Shown: positions 8,248 to 17,634, counted from the stretch's first letter. The stretch: 36,285 nucleotides of DNA from Lachnospiraceae bacterium (GCA_015057635.1 SVEB01000123.1:1-36285); one strand, 5' to 3'. Notes: generated by a model not told the origin, from the letters alone. A program made the numbers and translations.

Positions 8248-8661
8248 ATGAAACCATACGAACATAAAGTACAATATTATGAAACGGATGCCATGGGAAT
8301 CGTGCATCATTCTAACTACATCCGCTGGTTTGAAGAAGCAAGATGTGACATGTTAGAGCAGATGGGATTCGGGTACCGCAAGATGGAAGAGGAGGGAGTC
8401 ATCATCCCGGTACTCTCCGTAGCCTGTAACTATAAATCTATGGTACGCTTCGAAGAGACCGTAGTCATCCTGTCTACTGTCACCGAATTCAACGGCATTA
8501 AATTCAAAGTCACTTATGAAATCCGGGACTCCGAAACCAACGAGCTTCGCACCACCGGCGAATCCACCCACTGTTTCCTGTCCCGTGCCCACCAGCCGCT
8601 CCGTCTTAAAAAAGAGTACCCTCACATCTACTCTCTTTTCGCCAGCATGCAGGCAATCTAA
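8248..8661 (+). CDS. Acyl-CoA thioesterase, hotdog fold (YbgC/4-hydroxybenzoyl-CoA thioesterase-like)
   Basis: A 137-residue hotdog-fold thioesterase that hydrolyses acyl-CoA or acyl carrier protein thioesters. The motif YYETDAMGIVHHSNYIRWFEEARCDML (about residues 9-35) contains the catalytic Asp of this class (D-x-MGIVHHSNY), and a Pro-Val-Leu-Ser-Val-Ala strand follows at 58-63. Start ATG 8248 is chosen because GGGAGGAAAGAG immediately precedes it; a longer open frame from 8161 only overlaps the previous gene. From about 8400 onward the third codon positions become strikingly C-rich (ACC, TCC, GCC, CAC, CTC), unlike the purine-rich neighbours, and hairpin D lies 70 bases downstream. Confidence 0.9.
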   Translation: MKPYEHKVQYYETDAMGIVHHSNYIRWFEEARCDMLEQMGFGYRKMEEEGVIIPVLSVACNYKSMVRFEETVVILSTVTEFNGIKFKVTYEIRDSETNELRTTGESTHCFLSRAHQPLRLKKEYPHIYSLFASMQAI

Positions 8662-8730
8662 GCCTTTGCATAGCGAACCAATTATCTCTTGTGCAGCAAA
8701 GCTGCTGTATCTGTTGGTTTAAGCATTAGA

Positions 8731-8861
8731 GAAAGGAGAACGCAAGAAAAGAGGGGCGCGGAGGCTGGCGTGTTTGGGTGTCGGAATGTCCGACTCATGA
8801 CGAATATTCGACACCCAAATACGCCAGCTCCTGCGTCCCTCTTTTCTTGCGTTCTCCTTTT
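8731..8861 (-). repeat. Long hairpin element, copy D (short form, inverted)
   Basis: A 131-base inverted repeat between the convergent thioesterase and P-ATPase genes. Outer arms of about 53 bases (for example GAGAACGCAAGAAAAGAGGG at 8736-8755 against 8837-8856) are unique to this copy and differ between strands only by transitions. The centre (8782-8810), read on the minus strand, is CGAATATTCG joined to TCATGAGTCGGACATTCCG. This equals the outer end of the left core of copies A-C fused at TTCG to the outer end of their right core, so the conserved tip and inner stem are missing. It may serve both genes as a terminator, but it has no good T tract. Confidence 0.85.
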
Positions 8862-8875
8862 GAATGTCTAATTCC

Positions 8876-11533
8876 TCAGCTTCCACGCACTCGTTTCTGG
8901 AATTCCACGACTACGATCGGAGTGAAGGAGAGGGCGAATACGATTCCCCACTGTCCCAAGCTAAGAGGAGATACCTTAAAGATTGTGGCCAGTGCAGGCA
9001 CGGATATCACAATAATCTGCATAAACACACATACCACAAACGAGATTACCATCTTAGGGTTTGTAAACAGGCCAACTTTAAAAAGGGAATGTTCGCTTCT
9101 CATATTAAAAGCGTGGAACAGCTGTGAGATACTCAGCACCGCAAAGCACATCGTGCGGTCGCCGATGATATAAGCGATCAGAGCCAGAAGCCCAATCATG
9201 GCTCCCTCTATAATAATCTTCGATACAAGTCCGTCTGCAAACATGCCTTTCTTTGGTGAAATCGGTTTCTTATTCATAATATCCGCCGGAGCAGGTTCTA
9301 CACCAAGAGAGATAGCCGGAAGGGAGTCGGTCACTAAATTCACCCATAAAAGCTGTACCGCCAGAAGCGGAGAAGGGAGATTAAATAAAATAGCCACAAA
9401 GATTGTGATGATTTCTCCAATATTACTGGAAAGCAGAAAATGAATGGATTTCCGGATATTATCATAAATACCTCGGCCTTCTTTTACGGCAGATACAATC
9501 GTCGCAAAATTATCATCCATTAAGATCATATCAGCTGCATTCTTTGCGACATCGGTGCCGCTTTGCCCCATCGCACACCCGATATCCGCGGCTTTTAAGG
9601 CAGGTGCATCGTTTACGCCGTCACCGGTCATCGCAACGACCTCACCACGTTTCTGCAGTGCCTTTACGATTCGAACCTTATGCTCTGGGGAAACTCTTGC
9701 AAATACACGGTAATGGTAAATGTTATCTTCCAGTTCTTTCTGAGACATCTGGTTTAATTCCTCGCCGGTGATTGCCTCTTTTTTCGGTTCTTTTTTCTTC
9801 GGACGAAGGCCGAATGGAGAAGGGGTATTAATCAGATTGGAGCGGGTTTCTTCTGGAGAAAGGATGCCAAGACTTCTTGCAATCGCACATGCGGTGAAGA
9901 TGTGATCGCCTGTGATCATGACTGGAGTGATTCCGGCTTTCTTACAGACTGCAACTGCATCCCTTACTTCTTCTCTAGGAGGATCGATCATGCCAAGAAG
10001 GCCGATTAAAATCAGGTTATTTTCCAGTACGGTATCGGAAGATGGGATTGAGGTCCCTTCTAATGGTTTATAGGCAACTGCGATTACGCGCAGCGCTTTG
10101 CTTGTCAGCGTGATATTACTGCGGTTCAGTCTCATTTTCATGGAACTAGTAAGCGGTTCTATCTTTCCATCTGCAAAAATATGTGTGCAGTGGTTGATTA
10201 AAATATCCACAGCTCCTTTCGTGATCGCTCGGTTTCCATGGTCCCATTTATGAACTGTGGTCATAAGTTTTCGTGAAGAATCAAATGGAATCTCATAAAG
10301 GCGAGGATATCTGGTCTCGAGTCTTTTCTTATTGATTCCGTTTCGTTCTGCTGCAAGAAGAAGTGCTTTTTCCGTTGGTTCGCCGATTGCTTCATTCTTC
10401 CCCTGCATAACGGCATCGTTGCACAGGCAGGCACATGTCAGAAGCTCTTTTGCAAACGGACAGGTGAAACTTTCAAGCCCCCGTATGGAAGCAATATCGG
10501 TAACGGTCATCACATTTTGTGTTAAGGTACCGGTTTTATCGGAGCAGATAAAAGTGGCGCTTCCAAGTGTCTCAACAGCCGGAAGTTTGCGGATTACGGC
10601 TTTTTTCCTGGCCATCCGCTGCACGCCAAGTGAGAGCATGATCGTAACGATCGCTGGAAGGCCCTCCGGAATAGCGGCTACCGCTAAACTTACGCTGGTC
10701 ATAAACATATCAAAGATCGGGCGCCCCTGAAGGGTACCGATTAAAAAAATCACGACGCAGATGGACAGAGCGGCAATTCCTAATGCCTTTCCTGTCTTTT
10801 CAAGGCGTTTCTGAAGTGGAGTATCCGGCGTCTCATCATCCATGATCAGCCTTGCAATATGGCCGACTTCGGTGTTCATCCCGGTTGCGGTGACAACGGC
10901 GATACCACGACCATATGTAACAATCCCGGTGGCAGGAACCATATTCTTACGGTCTCCGAGCATTGTCTGCTCAGAAAGAACGCAATCTGCTTCCTTTTCA
11001 GCAGGATGTGATTCACCGGTTAAGGAGGATTCATCGACTTTTAGATTAATGGCTTCAATCAGACGACAGTCTGCCGGGATATAATGTCCGGTCTCTAGGT
11101 AAATGATATCGCCAGGGACTAATTCCTTGCTTGGAATTGTGATCTGTTTGCTATTTCGAAGGACGGTAGCGTTGGGAGCGGACATCTTTTTTAGTGCCTC
11201 TAATGATTTTTCAGCCTTTTCCTCCTGTATGACGCCGAGAATCGCATTGAGTGTAATGATCGCAAAAATAATGATGGGGTCAACATAATCCGCATGGCCT
11301 TCCAAGACGGATACCGCGAAAGATATGATAGCGGCGATGATCAGCACGATAATCATAAAATCTGAAAACTGGGATAGGAATCGGGCGAGCACACTTTTTC
11401 CTCTTTTGGAGGCGAGGATATTATAGCCATATTTTTTCTGGCGCTTTGCTACCTCCGTATCGGTCAGGCCGACTGTTATGTTGGTATCTAATTCCTTTAT
11501 TGTTTTATCTATTGGCATTGTAAAAAAGTTCAT
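8876..11533 (-). CDS. Calcium-type cation-transporting P-type ATPase (P2A/PMCA-like)
   Basis: An 885-residue membrane pump that probably exports Ca2+ at the cost of ATP. Motifs: actuator TGES (172-175), the M4 ion-binding motif PEGLPA (289-294), phosphorylation site [11 protein letters not shown] with Asp332, hinge [11 protein letters not shown] (637-642 region), and M5-M6 with NIGEIITIF and [16 protein letters not shown]. These ligands fit Ca2+ pumps rather than Na+/K+ or heavy-metal pumps. A Lys/Pro-rich insertion (about residues 568-586, [10 protein letters not shown]) sits in the nucleotide-binding domain before [11 protein letters not shown] and is longer than usual. The start is ATG 11533 behind TAGGAGTGG; an in-frame extension to 11650 is not needed. 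Convergent with the thioesterase gene. Confidence 0.93.
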   Translation of the reverse strand: MNFFTMPIDKTIKELDTNITVGLTDTEVAKRQKKYGYNILASKRGKSVLARFLSQFSDFMIIVLIIAAIISFAVSVLEGHADYVDPIIIFAIITLNAILGVIQEEKAEKSLEALKKMSAPNATVLRNSKQITIPSKELVPGDIIYLETGHYIPADCRLIEAINLKVDESSLTGESHPAEKEADCVLSEQTMLGDRKNMVPATGIVTYGRGIAVVTATGMNTEVGHIARLIMDDETPDTPLQKRLEKTGKALGIAALSICVVIFLIGTLQGRPIFDMFMTSVSLAVAAIPEGLPAIVTIMLSLGVQRMARKKAVIRKLPAVETLGSATFICSDKTGTLTQNVMTVTDIASIRGLESFTCPFAKELLTCACLCNDAVMQGKNEAIGEPTEKALLLAAERNGINKKRLETRYPRLYEIPFDSSRKLMTTVHKWDHGNRAITKGAVDILINHCTHIFADGKIEPLTSSMKMRLNRSNITLTSKALRVIAVAYKPLEGTSIPSSDTVLENNLILIGLLGMIDPPREEVRDAVAVCKKAGITPVMITGDHIFTACAIARSLGILSPEETRSNLINTPSPFGLRPKKKEPKKEAITGEELNQMSQKELEDNIYHYRVFARVSPEHKVRIVKALQKRGEVVAMTGDGVNDAPALKAADIGCAMGQSGTDVAKNAADMILMDDNFATIVSAVKEGRGIYDNIRKSIHFLLSSNIGEIITIFVAILFNLPSPLLAVQLLWVNLVTDSLPAISLGVEPAPADIMNKKPISPKKGMFADGLVSKIIIEGAMIGLLALIAYIIGDRTMCFAVLSISQLFHAFNMRSEHSLFKVGLFTNPKMVISFVVCVFMQIIVISVPALATIFKVSPLSLGQWGIVFALSFTPIVVVEFQKRVRGS

Positions 11534-11700
11534 AGAATCCACTCCTATTTTAAGCAGTATTTTAAGAGAGGCTGATACAGTCGGAAGACAACATGGATCA
11601 AACCTCTTTTGTAAATATATGTCCGCGTATTTGAAAGTATGAGACATCATTTTAATTTATGAAAAAAGCTTTTCAAGCAGAGGGCGGGCTAGTTTGTCCT

Positions 11701-11728
11701 TTGCAAGAAAATCATAGTATGCTATAAT
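11701..11728 (+). promoter_or_regulatory. Promoter of the small membrane protein gene
   Basis: TTGCAA (11701-11706), spacer 16, perfect TATAAT (11723-11728). Confidence 0.6.
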
Positions 11729-11827
11729 GACGTTGGAAATGACAAAAGATGCCGGCAGAAGATTGGCTTCTGGATTGGGTAAAAGGGACAGGAGACGGAA
11801 AGAGTAAAGAACCAGGAGGTAATGAAG

Positions 11828-12130
11828 ATGACAGGCATAAAGGTTGCAGATCAGATAATAAGATACGGTTTTTTAGCGGCACAGGCAGAAGAGAGGATCG
11901 TACACCCTCTTTATGGACTTTTAACATGGGTCCTGATGTTAGGCGGATTAGGTACGATGGTAATAGGAATCGGTTATTTATGCGGCGTTGTGAATGAGAC
12001 AGAAGTATTAGAAAAGCGTAAGATAGATCCGAATATCACATCTGCTAAGATTCGCAGACAGAAGCGCGTCAAAGGGGCATGGATGGCAGCAGTGGGACTG
12101 ATCTGTGTGATCATTCAGAATTTCATGTAG
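11828..12130 (+). CDS. Small membrane protein (100 aa), unknown function
   Basis: I do not recognise a named family. The product has two hydrophobic helices: about residues 27-52 (LLTWVLMLGGLGTMVIGIGY) and about 82-98 (WMAAVGLICVIIQNF). Between them is a charged loop rich in Lys and Arg (EKRKIDPNITSAKIRRQKRVKG). AGGAGGT at 11814-11820 is spaced correctly for ATG 11828 and too close for the in-frame ATG at 11822, which decides the start. It has its own promoter and a strong terminator, so it is a single-gene unit. It lies between a divergent calcium pump and a sugar transporter, but nothing shows a link to either. Confidence 0.7.
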   Translation: MTGIKVADQIIRYGFLAAQAEERIVHPLYGLLTWVLMLGGLGTMVIGIGYLCGVVNETEVLEKRKIDPNITSAKIRRQKRVKGAWMAAVGLICVIIQNFM

Positions 12131-12199
12131 GACCAGAGTACATAAGGTCACATATGAGAAATGTATATTTCGTTTCGATAAAAAGAGAGAATAGAATAC

Positions 12200-12247
12200 A
12201 CCTGGATATCAAGAAAGAAAAAGTCTGTTGATATCCAGGTTTTTTTG
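12200..12247 (+). terminator. Rho-independent terminator after the small membrane protein
   Basis: ACCTGGATATCA (12200-12211) pairs perfectly with TGATATCCAGGT (12229-12240), then TTTTTTTG. Confidence 0.9.
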
Positions 12248-12288
12248 TTGAAAAGGATGGATTCAGGAGTTTCTAATGATATTATAAT

Positions 12289-12318
12289 TTGACAGTATTT
12301 TTTTATATATGGTACTAT
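12289..12318 (+). promoter_or_regulatory. Promoter of the MFS transporter gene
   Basis: Consensus TTGACA (12289-12294), spacer 18, TACTAT (12313-12318). Confidence 0.65.
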
Positions 12319-12391
12319 TTGGATTACAGGCGGGTAAAATAAAGAAGAAACGTGTAGCCTAATTGGTAATGGGTGGAAGACTGGGGGGAAT

Positions 12392-13870
12392 ATGTTTTTT
12401 AGTACAAAAAAAATGGATGGACGATATAACAATGCAAGCATTCTGCAGATTGCCTTATTCTCTTTAAATACGGCGGCTACCACGATGTTTCTTGCATTGA
12501 TGGAGTATACCTCCTACTTTGTAAATGGCGTGCTTGGATTTGCGGTAATGCTCACTTCAGTGATTTTAACCGGACTTCGTATTTTTGATGGTGTGATCGA
12601 TCCGTTCATTGGATTTATTGTGGACCGGACAGATGGAAGATTCGGAAAATTCAGGCCGTTTATGGTTCTTGGCAATGTGATGATGGCGTCAAGTTCCATT
12701 ATTCTTTTTTATGCATCATCATCGGCCCCCAAAGTGCTCAGACTTGTGATTTTCATTCTGGCATATGTGGTATTCGTCATTGGGTATACATTTCAGATGA
12801 TCGTTGCGAAGTCGGGACAGACGGTAATGACGAATAATCCGAAATTAAGACCGTTAGCAACCTATTTTGATTCCTTGTTCATTACATCCTGCTTTGGAGG
12901 TACCTCACTTTATGTATCTGCTTATCTGATACCGAAATACGGCGGATATACGAATAAAGCATTATATCATGAGTTTGCTCTGTTTGTGATCAGTATTTCT
13001 GCGATCTGTACCGTTCTTGCCGTGATTGGCATCTGGAACAAAGACCGGAAGGAATTCTATGAGGAATCAGAGGGAAGAAAGGTTACGATTAAGGATTATA
13101 TGGATGTGCTTGCTCATAACAAGCCGATCAGGATGTTAGTGACAGCAGCTTCCATTAACAAATTTGCACAGATGGTATATGGCAACATCACAGTCGGGGT
13201 CATGCTGTTCGGTATTATGATGCAGAATTATAAGCTGTATGGCCAGATTGGACTGGTTACCGCAATACCGAATCTGCTTGTGGTAACAATCGGCGTGGCT
13301 GTGGCACAGAGGGTAGGACAGAAGAAAGCATTTACGATATTTACGTGGATGGCGGTTGGCTTCCAGATCGTGATGACCGGAGTGCTTTTATTCGGAAATC
13401 TGACGGAGATCGGACTTACTAAGTTCAATGGCATTTCACTCTTGTTCTTTGCGGTATACATTCTTTTGAATGGCAGCAAATCGGTAAGCAACAATATTGT
13501 GGTACCGATGATTGCGGACTGTTCCGATTACGAAGTGTTTCGAAGCGGCATGTATGTGCCGGGGCTTATGGGGGCGCTATTCTCCTTTGTCGACCAGGTC
13601 ATATCTGCACTCGGAACCGCATTTGTAGGGGCTGCGGTGGCGCTCATTGGATTTCGGAATATCCTGCCGCAGGTGGAGGACAATCTTACGGAAGAAATCC
13701 GGCTTGTAACCATTATCTGCTACTGTATCGTTCCGATTGCAGCGTGGCTTATCTCTCTGTTTGCTATGCGGTATTATGAGCTTGATAAGGAAGCGATGGC
13801 CGAGATCAGTGAGTACAGGCAGAAGAAACATTCGCACCGAAAAACACTGCATTCGCGCAAGAGCTATTGA
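12392..13870 (+). CDS. Glycoside/cation symporter, GPH family (MFS)
   Basis: A 492-residue integral membrane transporter with about 12 hydrophobic segments. The segment RIFDGVIDPFIGFIVDRTDG followed by RFGKFRPFM (about residues 63-92) is the signature of the glycoside-pentoside-hexuronide:cation symporters (MelB/XynP/UidB group). A second-half counterpart is VVPMIADCSDYEVFRSGMYVPG (about 370-391). These carriers import glycosides or uronides with Na+ or H+; the sugar cannot be deduced, since no glycosidase is adjacent. ATG 12392 is preceded by GGGGGG. The C-terminus is a short cytoplasmic tail rich in His, Lys and Arg. It appears monocistronic, 74 bases before the nfeD-like gene. Confidence 0.88.
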   Translation: MFFSTKKMDGRYNNASILQIALFSLNTAATTMFLALMEYTSYFVNGVLGFAVMLTSVILTGLRIFDGVIDPFIGFIVDRTDGRFGKFRPFMVLGNVMMASSSIILFYASSSAPKVLRLVIFILAYVVFVIGYTFQMIVAKSGQTVMTNNPKLRPLATYFDSLFITSCFGGTSLYVSAYLIPKYGGYTNKALYHEFALFVISISAICTVLAVIGIWNKDRKEFYEESEGRKVTIKDYMDVLAHNKPIRMLVTAASINKFAQMVYGNITVGVMLFGIMMQNYKLYGQIGLVTAIPNLLVVTIGVAVAQRVGQKKAFTIFTWMAVGFQIVMTGVLLFGNLTEIGLTKFNGISLLFFAVYILLNGSKSVSNNIVVPMIADCSDYEVFRSGMYVPGLMGALFSFVDQVISALGTAFVGAAVALIGFRNILPQVEDNLTEEIRLVTIICYCIVPIAAWLISLFAMRYYELDKEAMAEISEYRQKKHSHRKTLHSRKSY

Positions 13871-13944
13871 AACCGGATGATTTTTGGTATATTCTAAAAT
13901 CATCAAAAAGAAAGGGTATGCGGAATGCATAAGGGGTAAGTAGT

Positions 13945-14385
13945 ATGGAAGCTGTATTCTGGCTAGTTGCATTAGCAGTCTTAGTGCTGATAGAAATTAT
14001 TACATTAGGCCTTACAACGATATGGTTCGCAGGGGGGGCGCTGATCGCTTTTCTTGCAAGCTGTTTAGGCGCAAGCTTATTTGTTCAGATCGTATTATTT
14101 GTGATCGTGTCTTTGGCGATGTTATTTTTCACAAGACCGGTTGCAGTCAAGTATCTGAATAAAAAACGAGTAAAGACAAATTATGAAGGACTGATCGGAA
14201 AAGTAGTAAAGATTACACAGCGGGTTGATAATTATAATCAGACCGGTGCTGCAATGGTGAATGGAACCGAATGGACCGTTCGTTCCGTATCAGATGATGT
14301 GATTATCGAATCTGGAACAAAGGTTAAGATAGTAAATATTTCCGGCGTAAAATTAATCGTCGAAGAGTATAGGGAGGAATTATAG
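13945..14385 (+). CDS. NfeD family membrane protein (short form)
   Basis: A 146-residue protein with two or three N-terminal membrane helices (residues 3-70) and a C-terminal OB-fold domain (about 78-146, with EGLIGKVVKI and GTEWTVRSVSDDVIIESGTKVKIVNISG), the layout of short NfeD (YuaF-type) proteins. NfeD proteins work with SPFH/flotillin scaffolds in membrane microdomains, and indeed the SPFH gene starts one base after this stop codon. The protease domain of long NfeD proteins is absent, as expected for the short form. GGGGTAAGTAGT precedes the start. Translationally coupled operon with the next gene. Confidence 0.9.
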   Translation: MEAVFWLVALAVLVLIEIITLGLTTIWFAGGALIAFLASCLGASLFVQIVLFVIVSLAMLFFTRPVAVKYLNKKRVKTNYEGLIGKVVKITQRVDNYNQTGAAMVNGTEWTVRSVSDDVIIESGTKVKIVNISGVKLIVEEYREEL

Positions 14386-14386
14386 T

Positions 14387-15316
14387 ATGAGTACAGGATT
14401 CTGGGTAGTAGTTGGATTTATTGTATTAGTATTAATCATCTTATCATCCTGCGTTAAGATCGTTCCACAGGCACACGCCTATGTATTAGAACGTCTTGGC
14501 GGATATCAGGCAACATGGGGAGTAGGCATCCACTTTAAAGTGCCATTTATCGATAAGATCGCAAAAAAGATCGTATTAAAAGAACAGGTAGTGGATTTCG
14601 CACCACAGCCGGTTATCACAAAGGATAACGTTACCATGCGAATTGATACCGTTGTATTCTTTCAGATTACAGATCCAAAGCTTTATGCATACGGTGTTGA
14701 AAATCCAATCATGGCAATCGAGAACTTAACTGCAACAACACTTCGTAACATCATTGGTGATCTGGAATTAGATGAAACTTTAACATCCAGAGAGATCATC
14801 AATACAAAAATGAGAGTATCCCTTGATACAGCAACAGACCCTTGGGGTATTAAAGTAAACCGTGTTGAATTAAAGAACATCATTCCTCCAGCAGCTATTC
14901 AGGATGCAATGGAGAAACAGATGAAAGCAGAACGTGAACGTCGTGAAGCAATCCTTCGTGCAGAAGGTGAGAAGAAGTCCACAGTCCTTGTTGCAGAAGG
15001 TAAGAAGGAAAGTGCAATCCTCGAAGCAGAGGCAGAAAAAGAAGCGGCAATCCTTCGTGCAGAAGCGAAGAGAGAAGCAACCATCCGCGAAGCAGAAGGT
15101 CAGGCACAGGCTATTATCGCAGTGCAGAAGGCAAATGCAGATGGTATCAGAATGTTAAACGAATCCAATCCAGGCGGAGCTGTTATTCAGTTAAAGAGCT
15201 TAGAAGCATTTGCAAAAGCTGCTGACGGCAAGGCAACCAAGATCATTATCCCATCTGAGATTCAGGGTCTAGCAGGACTTGCAAAGAGCATTGTAGAGGT
15301 AGGCAAAGAAGGTTAA
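14387..15316 (+). CDS. SPFH/Band 7 membrane scaffold protein (stomatin/QmcA-like)
   Basis: A 309-residue protein with one N-terminal membrane helix (residues 5-22), an SPFH domain (about 24-185, containing VPQAHAYVLERLGGYQ, the stomatin-type start, and KVPFIDKIAKKIVLKEQ), then a long Ala/Glu coiled coil (about 188-250) built of near-repeats of RAEGEK/LEAEAEKEAA type, and a Gly-rich C-terminal segment. Members form oligomeric scaffolds in the membrane, often modulating proteases or membrane order. The one-base gap from the NfeD gene strongly supports a functional pair. Codon usage is markedly clean, as in well-expressed genes. Confidence 0.93.
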   Translation: MSTGFWVVVGFIVLVLIILSSCVKIVPQAHAYVLERLGGYQATWGVGIHFKVPFIDKIAKKIVLKEQVVDFAPQPVITKDNVTMRIDTVVFFQITDPKLYAYGVENPIMAIENLTATTLRNIIGDLELDETLTSREIINTKMRVSLDTATDPWGIKVNRVELKNIIPPAAIQDAMEKQMKAERERREAILRAEGEKKSTVLVAEGKKESAILEAEAEKEAAILRAEAKREATIREAEGQAQAIIAVQKANADGIRMLNESNPGGAVIQLKSLEAFAKAADGKATKIIIPSEIQGLAGLAKSIVEVGKEG

Positions 15317-15335
15317 CAAGAGAATAGAAAGCAGA

Positions 15336-15368
15336 ATTACAGGAGATTTCATCGAAGTCTCCTGTAAT
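15336..15368 (+). terminator. Hairpin after the NfeD-SPFH operon
   Basis: ATTACAGGAGA (15336-15346) pairs perfectly with TCTCCTGTAAT (15358-15368). The T tract after it is poor, so termination may be partial and allow read-through into the two-component genes. Confidence 0.5.
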
Positions 15369-15417
15369 CCTGTCCATACATAAAATATTAAGAATAGAAA
15401 TATGGAGAGAAGGCATA

Positions 15418-16137
15418 ATGGCAAATGTTTTGATTTTAGAGGACTCAGCGGATACAGCCGCAGCATTAGAGAGGATTATAAAGGCAATTCAGGAGCAGGT
15501 AGATGTCTTCTCTTTTTCTACGTATCCGGAAGCAAAGAAGGCATTAGAGTCTGATATTAGATTCGATTTTTTCTTTTTGGACATTAATCTAGAAGAGGGG
15601 ACTTCTGATACATCCGGCCTGACATTTGCAAAGGAGATTCGAAAACAGGAAAGATATGAGTTTACACCGATTATCTTTCTGACATCCATTGCGGAAATGG
15701 AATTGATGAGTTTTCGGGAGACACAGTGTTACAAATATTTAATCAAGCCATTTCAGACGGATGAAATCTATGCACTTGCAAAGAAGTTGTTAAGCCATTA
15801 TAAAATGGAAGAGGAACCACAGATTACGGTAAAAAAGGATGGAATCAATTATCGGATTAATATTAAGGAGATTGTATATATCAGTGCGGTTCCAAGAGGG
15901 GTGAACATCCGTCTTAGGGATGACGAGATCACGATCAAGTATCTGACGTTAACTCAGCTAATGAAGAGATTGCCGGAGGGAATGTTTTTACAGTGTCACC
16001 GCATGTTTGTTATAAATCGAGATTATATTGAATATGTGGATATGGTGAACCAAGTTGTGAAGATGACCGGGTGTGATGAGCGGATTGAAATCGGAGTTAC
16101 TTACAAACAAGAGATGAGGAAGATGATACATGGGTAG
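15418..16137 (+). CDS. LytTR-family response regulator
   Basis: A 239-residue transcription regulator. The receiver domain (1-120) has the acidic pair E8-D9, phospho-acceptor Asp55 (FFFLDINLEEG), a conserved Thr/Ser in FLTSIAEME and the Lys of YLIKPF. The C-terminal LytTR DNA-binding domain (about 137-238) shows YRINIKEIVYIS, LTLTQLMKRLPEGMFLQCHRMFVINRDYI. LytTR regulators bind tandem imperfect repeats and commonly control quorum-sensing, bacteriocin or wall functions. AGAGAAGG precedes ATG 15418. The kinase gene overlaps its 3' end by 8 bases, so the two are coupled. Confidence 0.92.
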   Translation: MANVLILEDSADTAAALERIIKAIQEQVDVFSFSTYPEAKKALESDIRFDFFFLDINLEEGTSDTSGLTFAKEIRKQERYEFTPIIFLTSIAEMELMSFRETQCYKYLIKPFQTDEIYALAKKLLSHYKMEEEPQITVKKDGINYRINIKEIVYISAVPRGVNIRLRDDEITIKYLTLTQLMKRLPEGMFLQCHRMFVINRDYIEYVDMVNQVVKMTGCDERIEIGVTYKQEMRKMIHG

Positions 16138-16891
16138 ATATTTTAATGTTCTGACATTTGTGCTTCTTACGGTTGTGCTCATTTTGATTCTTGCCCTGAT
16201 TGTAATCTGGAAGAGGCAGATATCCATTTATCAGAGGCAGCAGAAAGAGATACAGATGTATAAGATGTACGTAAAGCCGCTTGAGGAATTTATTAAGGAT
16301 CTGCGGGCAAGGCAGCATGAGTTTGATAATCATATCAATGCCCTTTTGAATATGCATATCACCATTGATACCTATGATGAGCTTGTAAAGGCTCAGTCCG
16401 CATATATGCGCAGTCTGGTGGCGAGAAAGGAGAGCCGGTATTTTCCGCTTCTTCGCATCAGCAATAAGGTGATTGCCGGATTTATATACAGCAAGCTGAT
16501 CTCAATCAATGAGGATGTGCATGTGGATCTGATGGTAGGAAGCAATGAGATTTTTACCAATGTGCCGGAACAGGATATTGTAGAGGTAATCGGCACATTG
16601 ATTGATAATGCGGTGGAAGCCTCGAAAAAGGGAAGCAATCATATTAAGATTTTTATTACATCCAAGGAAGAAAAGCTGATCTTTGTGATTAAGAATCAGC
16701 ATGAGAGGATTCCGATATCGGAGCTTTCCCATTTCTTTGAGCGAGGCTATTCGACAAAGTCGGAATCTGGCAATAGGGGACTTGGACTTTATAATGCAAA
16801 GAGCATTGTAAACCACTGGAATGGCGAGATTTATGTGGAGAATGAAACACTGGATAACGAGAATTATCTTACGTTCCGTGTGGAAATGTAA
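16130..16891 (+). CDS. GHKL sensor histidine kinase (AgrC-like core, no large sensor domain)
   Basis: A 253-residue kinase. A single membrane helix (about residues 7-27) is followed by a coiled coil and the phospho-acceptor segment RQHEFDNHINAL with His63, then a GHKL ATPase domain with the N box (GTLIDNAVEAS), and the G boxes HFFERGYSTK and NRGLGLYNAKSIV. The DHp/ATPase arrangement is that of AgrC/ComD-type peptide receptors, but those have 6-7 N-terminal helices; here only one exists, so the kinase probably senses through a partner or a membrane/cytoplasmic cue. It overlaps the LytTR regulator gene by 8 bases, making a cognate pair. No agrB/agrD-like genes are nearby. Confidence 0.9.
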   Translation: MGRYFNVLTFVLLTVVLILILALIVIWKRQISIYQRQQKEIQMYKMYVKPLEEFIKDLRARQHEFDNHINALLNMHITIDTYDELVKAQSAYMRSLVARKESRYFPLLRISNKVIAGFIYSKLISINEDVHVDLMVGSNEIFTNVPEQDIVEVIGTLIDNAVEASKKGSNHIKIFITSKEEKLIFVIKNQHERIPISELSHFFERGYSTKSESGNRGLGLYNAKSIVNHWNGEIYVENETLDNENYLTFRVEM

Positions 16892-16898
16892 AAGAAAA

Positions 16899-16933
16899 GG
16901 GGTATCGTATCAGGAGAGACGATATCCCTTTTT
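16899..16933 (+). terminator. Terminator of the two-component operon
   Basis: GGGGTATCGT (16899-16908) pairs with ACGATATCCC (16919-16928, one G-U), then TTTTT. A second hairpin, TTGCTGTC (16932-16939) with GACAGCAA (16951-16958), follows and ends at the convergent ytaF stop. Confidence 0.8.
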
Positions 16934-16958
16934 GCTGTCTTACTCTTACGGACAGCAA

Positions 16959-17525
16959 TTATTTTATGGTGGAAAGGAAGCGGATGAATGCCATGCCGAT
17001 AAAGATAATACCAGATATGATACCGCACAGCTTGTCATTCATTTGATGGATGCGACTGCTTTTATGAACCATTATGCTTCCTATATAAAGAAATGCGATT
17101 TGCAACAGGCCTACGGTGATGCTGAGTGCAAGTCCGGATACCCCCAGTGTAGCAGCTGCGATTCCCGCGCTGATGGAATCGGCAGAGAGGGCGATGCCAA
17201 GGACAATTCCCTCGAGGCAATCGATGCTGCTGGAATGGTCAAAGTCATAGGTTACTTTATTCTGAGTGCGCAGGCTTTTTAGAATGAAATAGCCGCCCAT
17301 GATTACCAGTATCGTTATCCCCAGGTATTCTGTTATGACAGATGGAAAACGAGTGGACAGATACGTTCCAAATAGTGCAGACGCTCTCATGACCAGCATG
17401 GAAACCAAACCGATTATGATTTTGGCGGATAGTTTGATTTTGACTCCTCTTATGCTGTAGGCGATCCCGATTCCAAGTGCGTCTATGCTTAGTGTAAAAG
17501 AGATCAAGATTAACGGTAGTACCAT
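16959..17525 (-). CDS. ytaF: YtaF family membrane protein (MntP-like fold)
   Basis: A 188-residue integral membrane protein with about six helices. LISFTLSIDALGIGIAYSIRGVKI at the start and GIVLGIALSADSISAGIAAATLG in the second half are the two inverted repeats with buried Asp residues (SIDAL, SADSI) typical of the YtaF/MntP group. In Bacillus YtaF is linked to sporulation by regulon membership; transport activity is unproven, while MntP is a Mn2+ exporter. Start ATG 17525 lies behind AAGGAGC; an in-frame extension to 17606 lacks a ribosome site. It is divergent from the NfnA-like gene, with hairpin C in the gap. Confidence 0.8.
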   Translation of the reverse strand: MVLPLILISFTLSIDALGIGIAYSIRGVKIKLSAKIIIGLVSMLVMRASALFGTYLSTRFPSVITEYLGITILVIMGGYFILKSLRTQNKVTYDFDHSSSIDCLEGIVLGIALSADSISAGIAAATLGVSGLALSITVGLLQIAFLYIGSIMVHKSSRIHQMNDKLCGIISGIIFIGMAFIRFLSTIK

Positions 17526-17634
17526 AGTGTTGCTCCTTGCTGATTTTTTCTTTTCCGCGCTATCATTAAGTCGAACCTTAACTAGCTTCACTAACACAAT
17601 ATGCACGATTTAAAAAATGGTTCGGGAGAAAGGG

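Noticed and set aside
16821..17282. 153-aa plus-strand frame over the kinase end and ytaF
   Set aside because: It is the complement of ytaF and overlaps two well-supported genes; it has no ribosome site.
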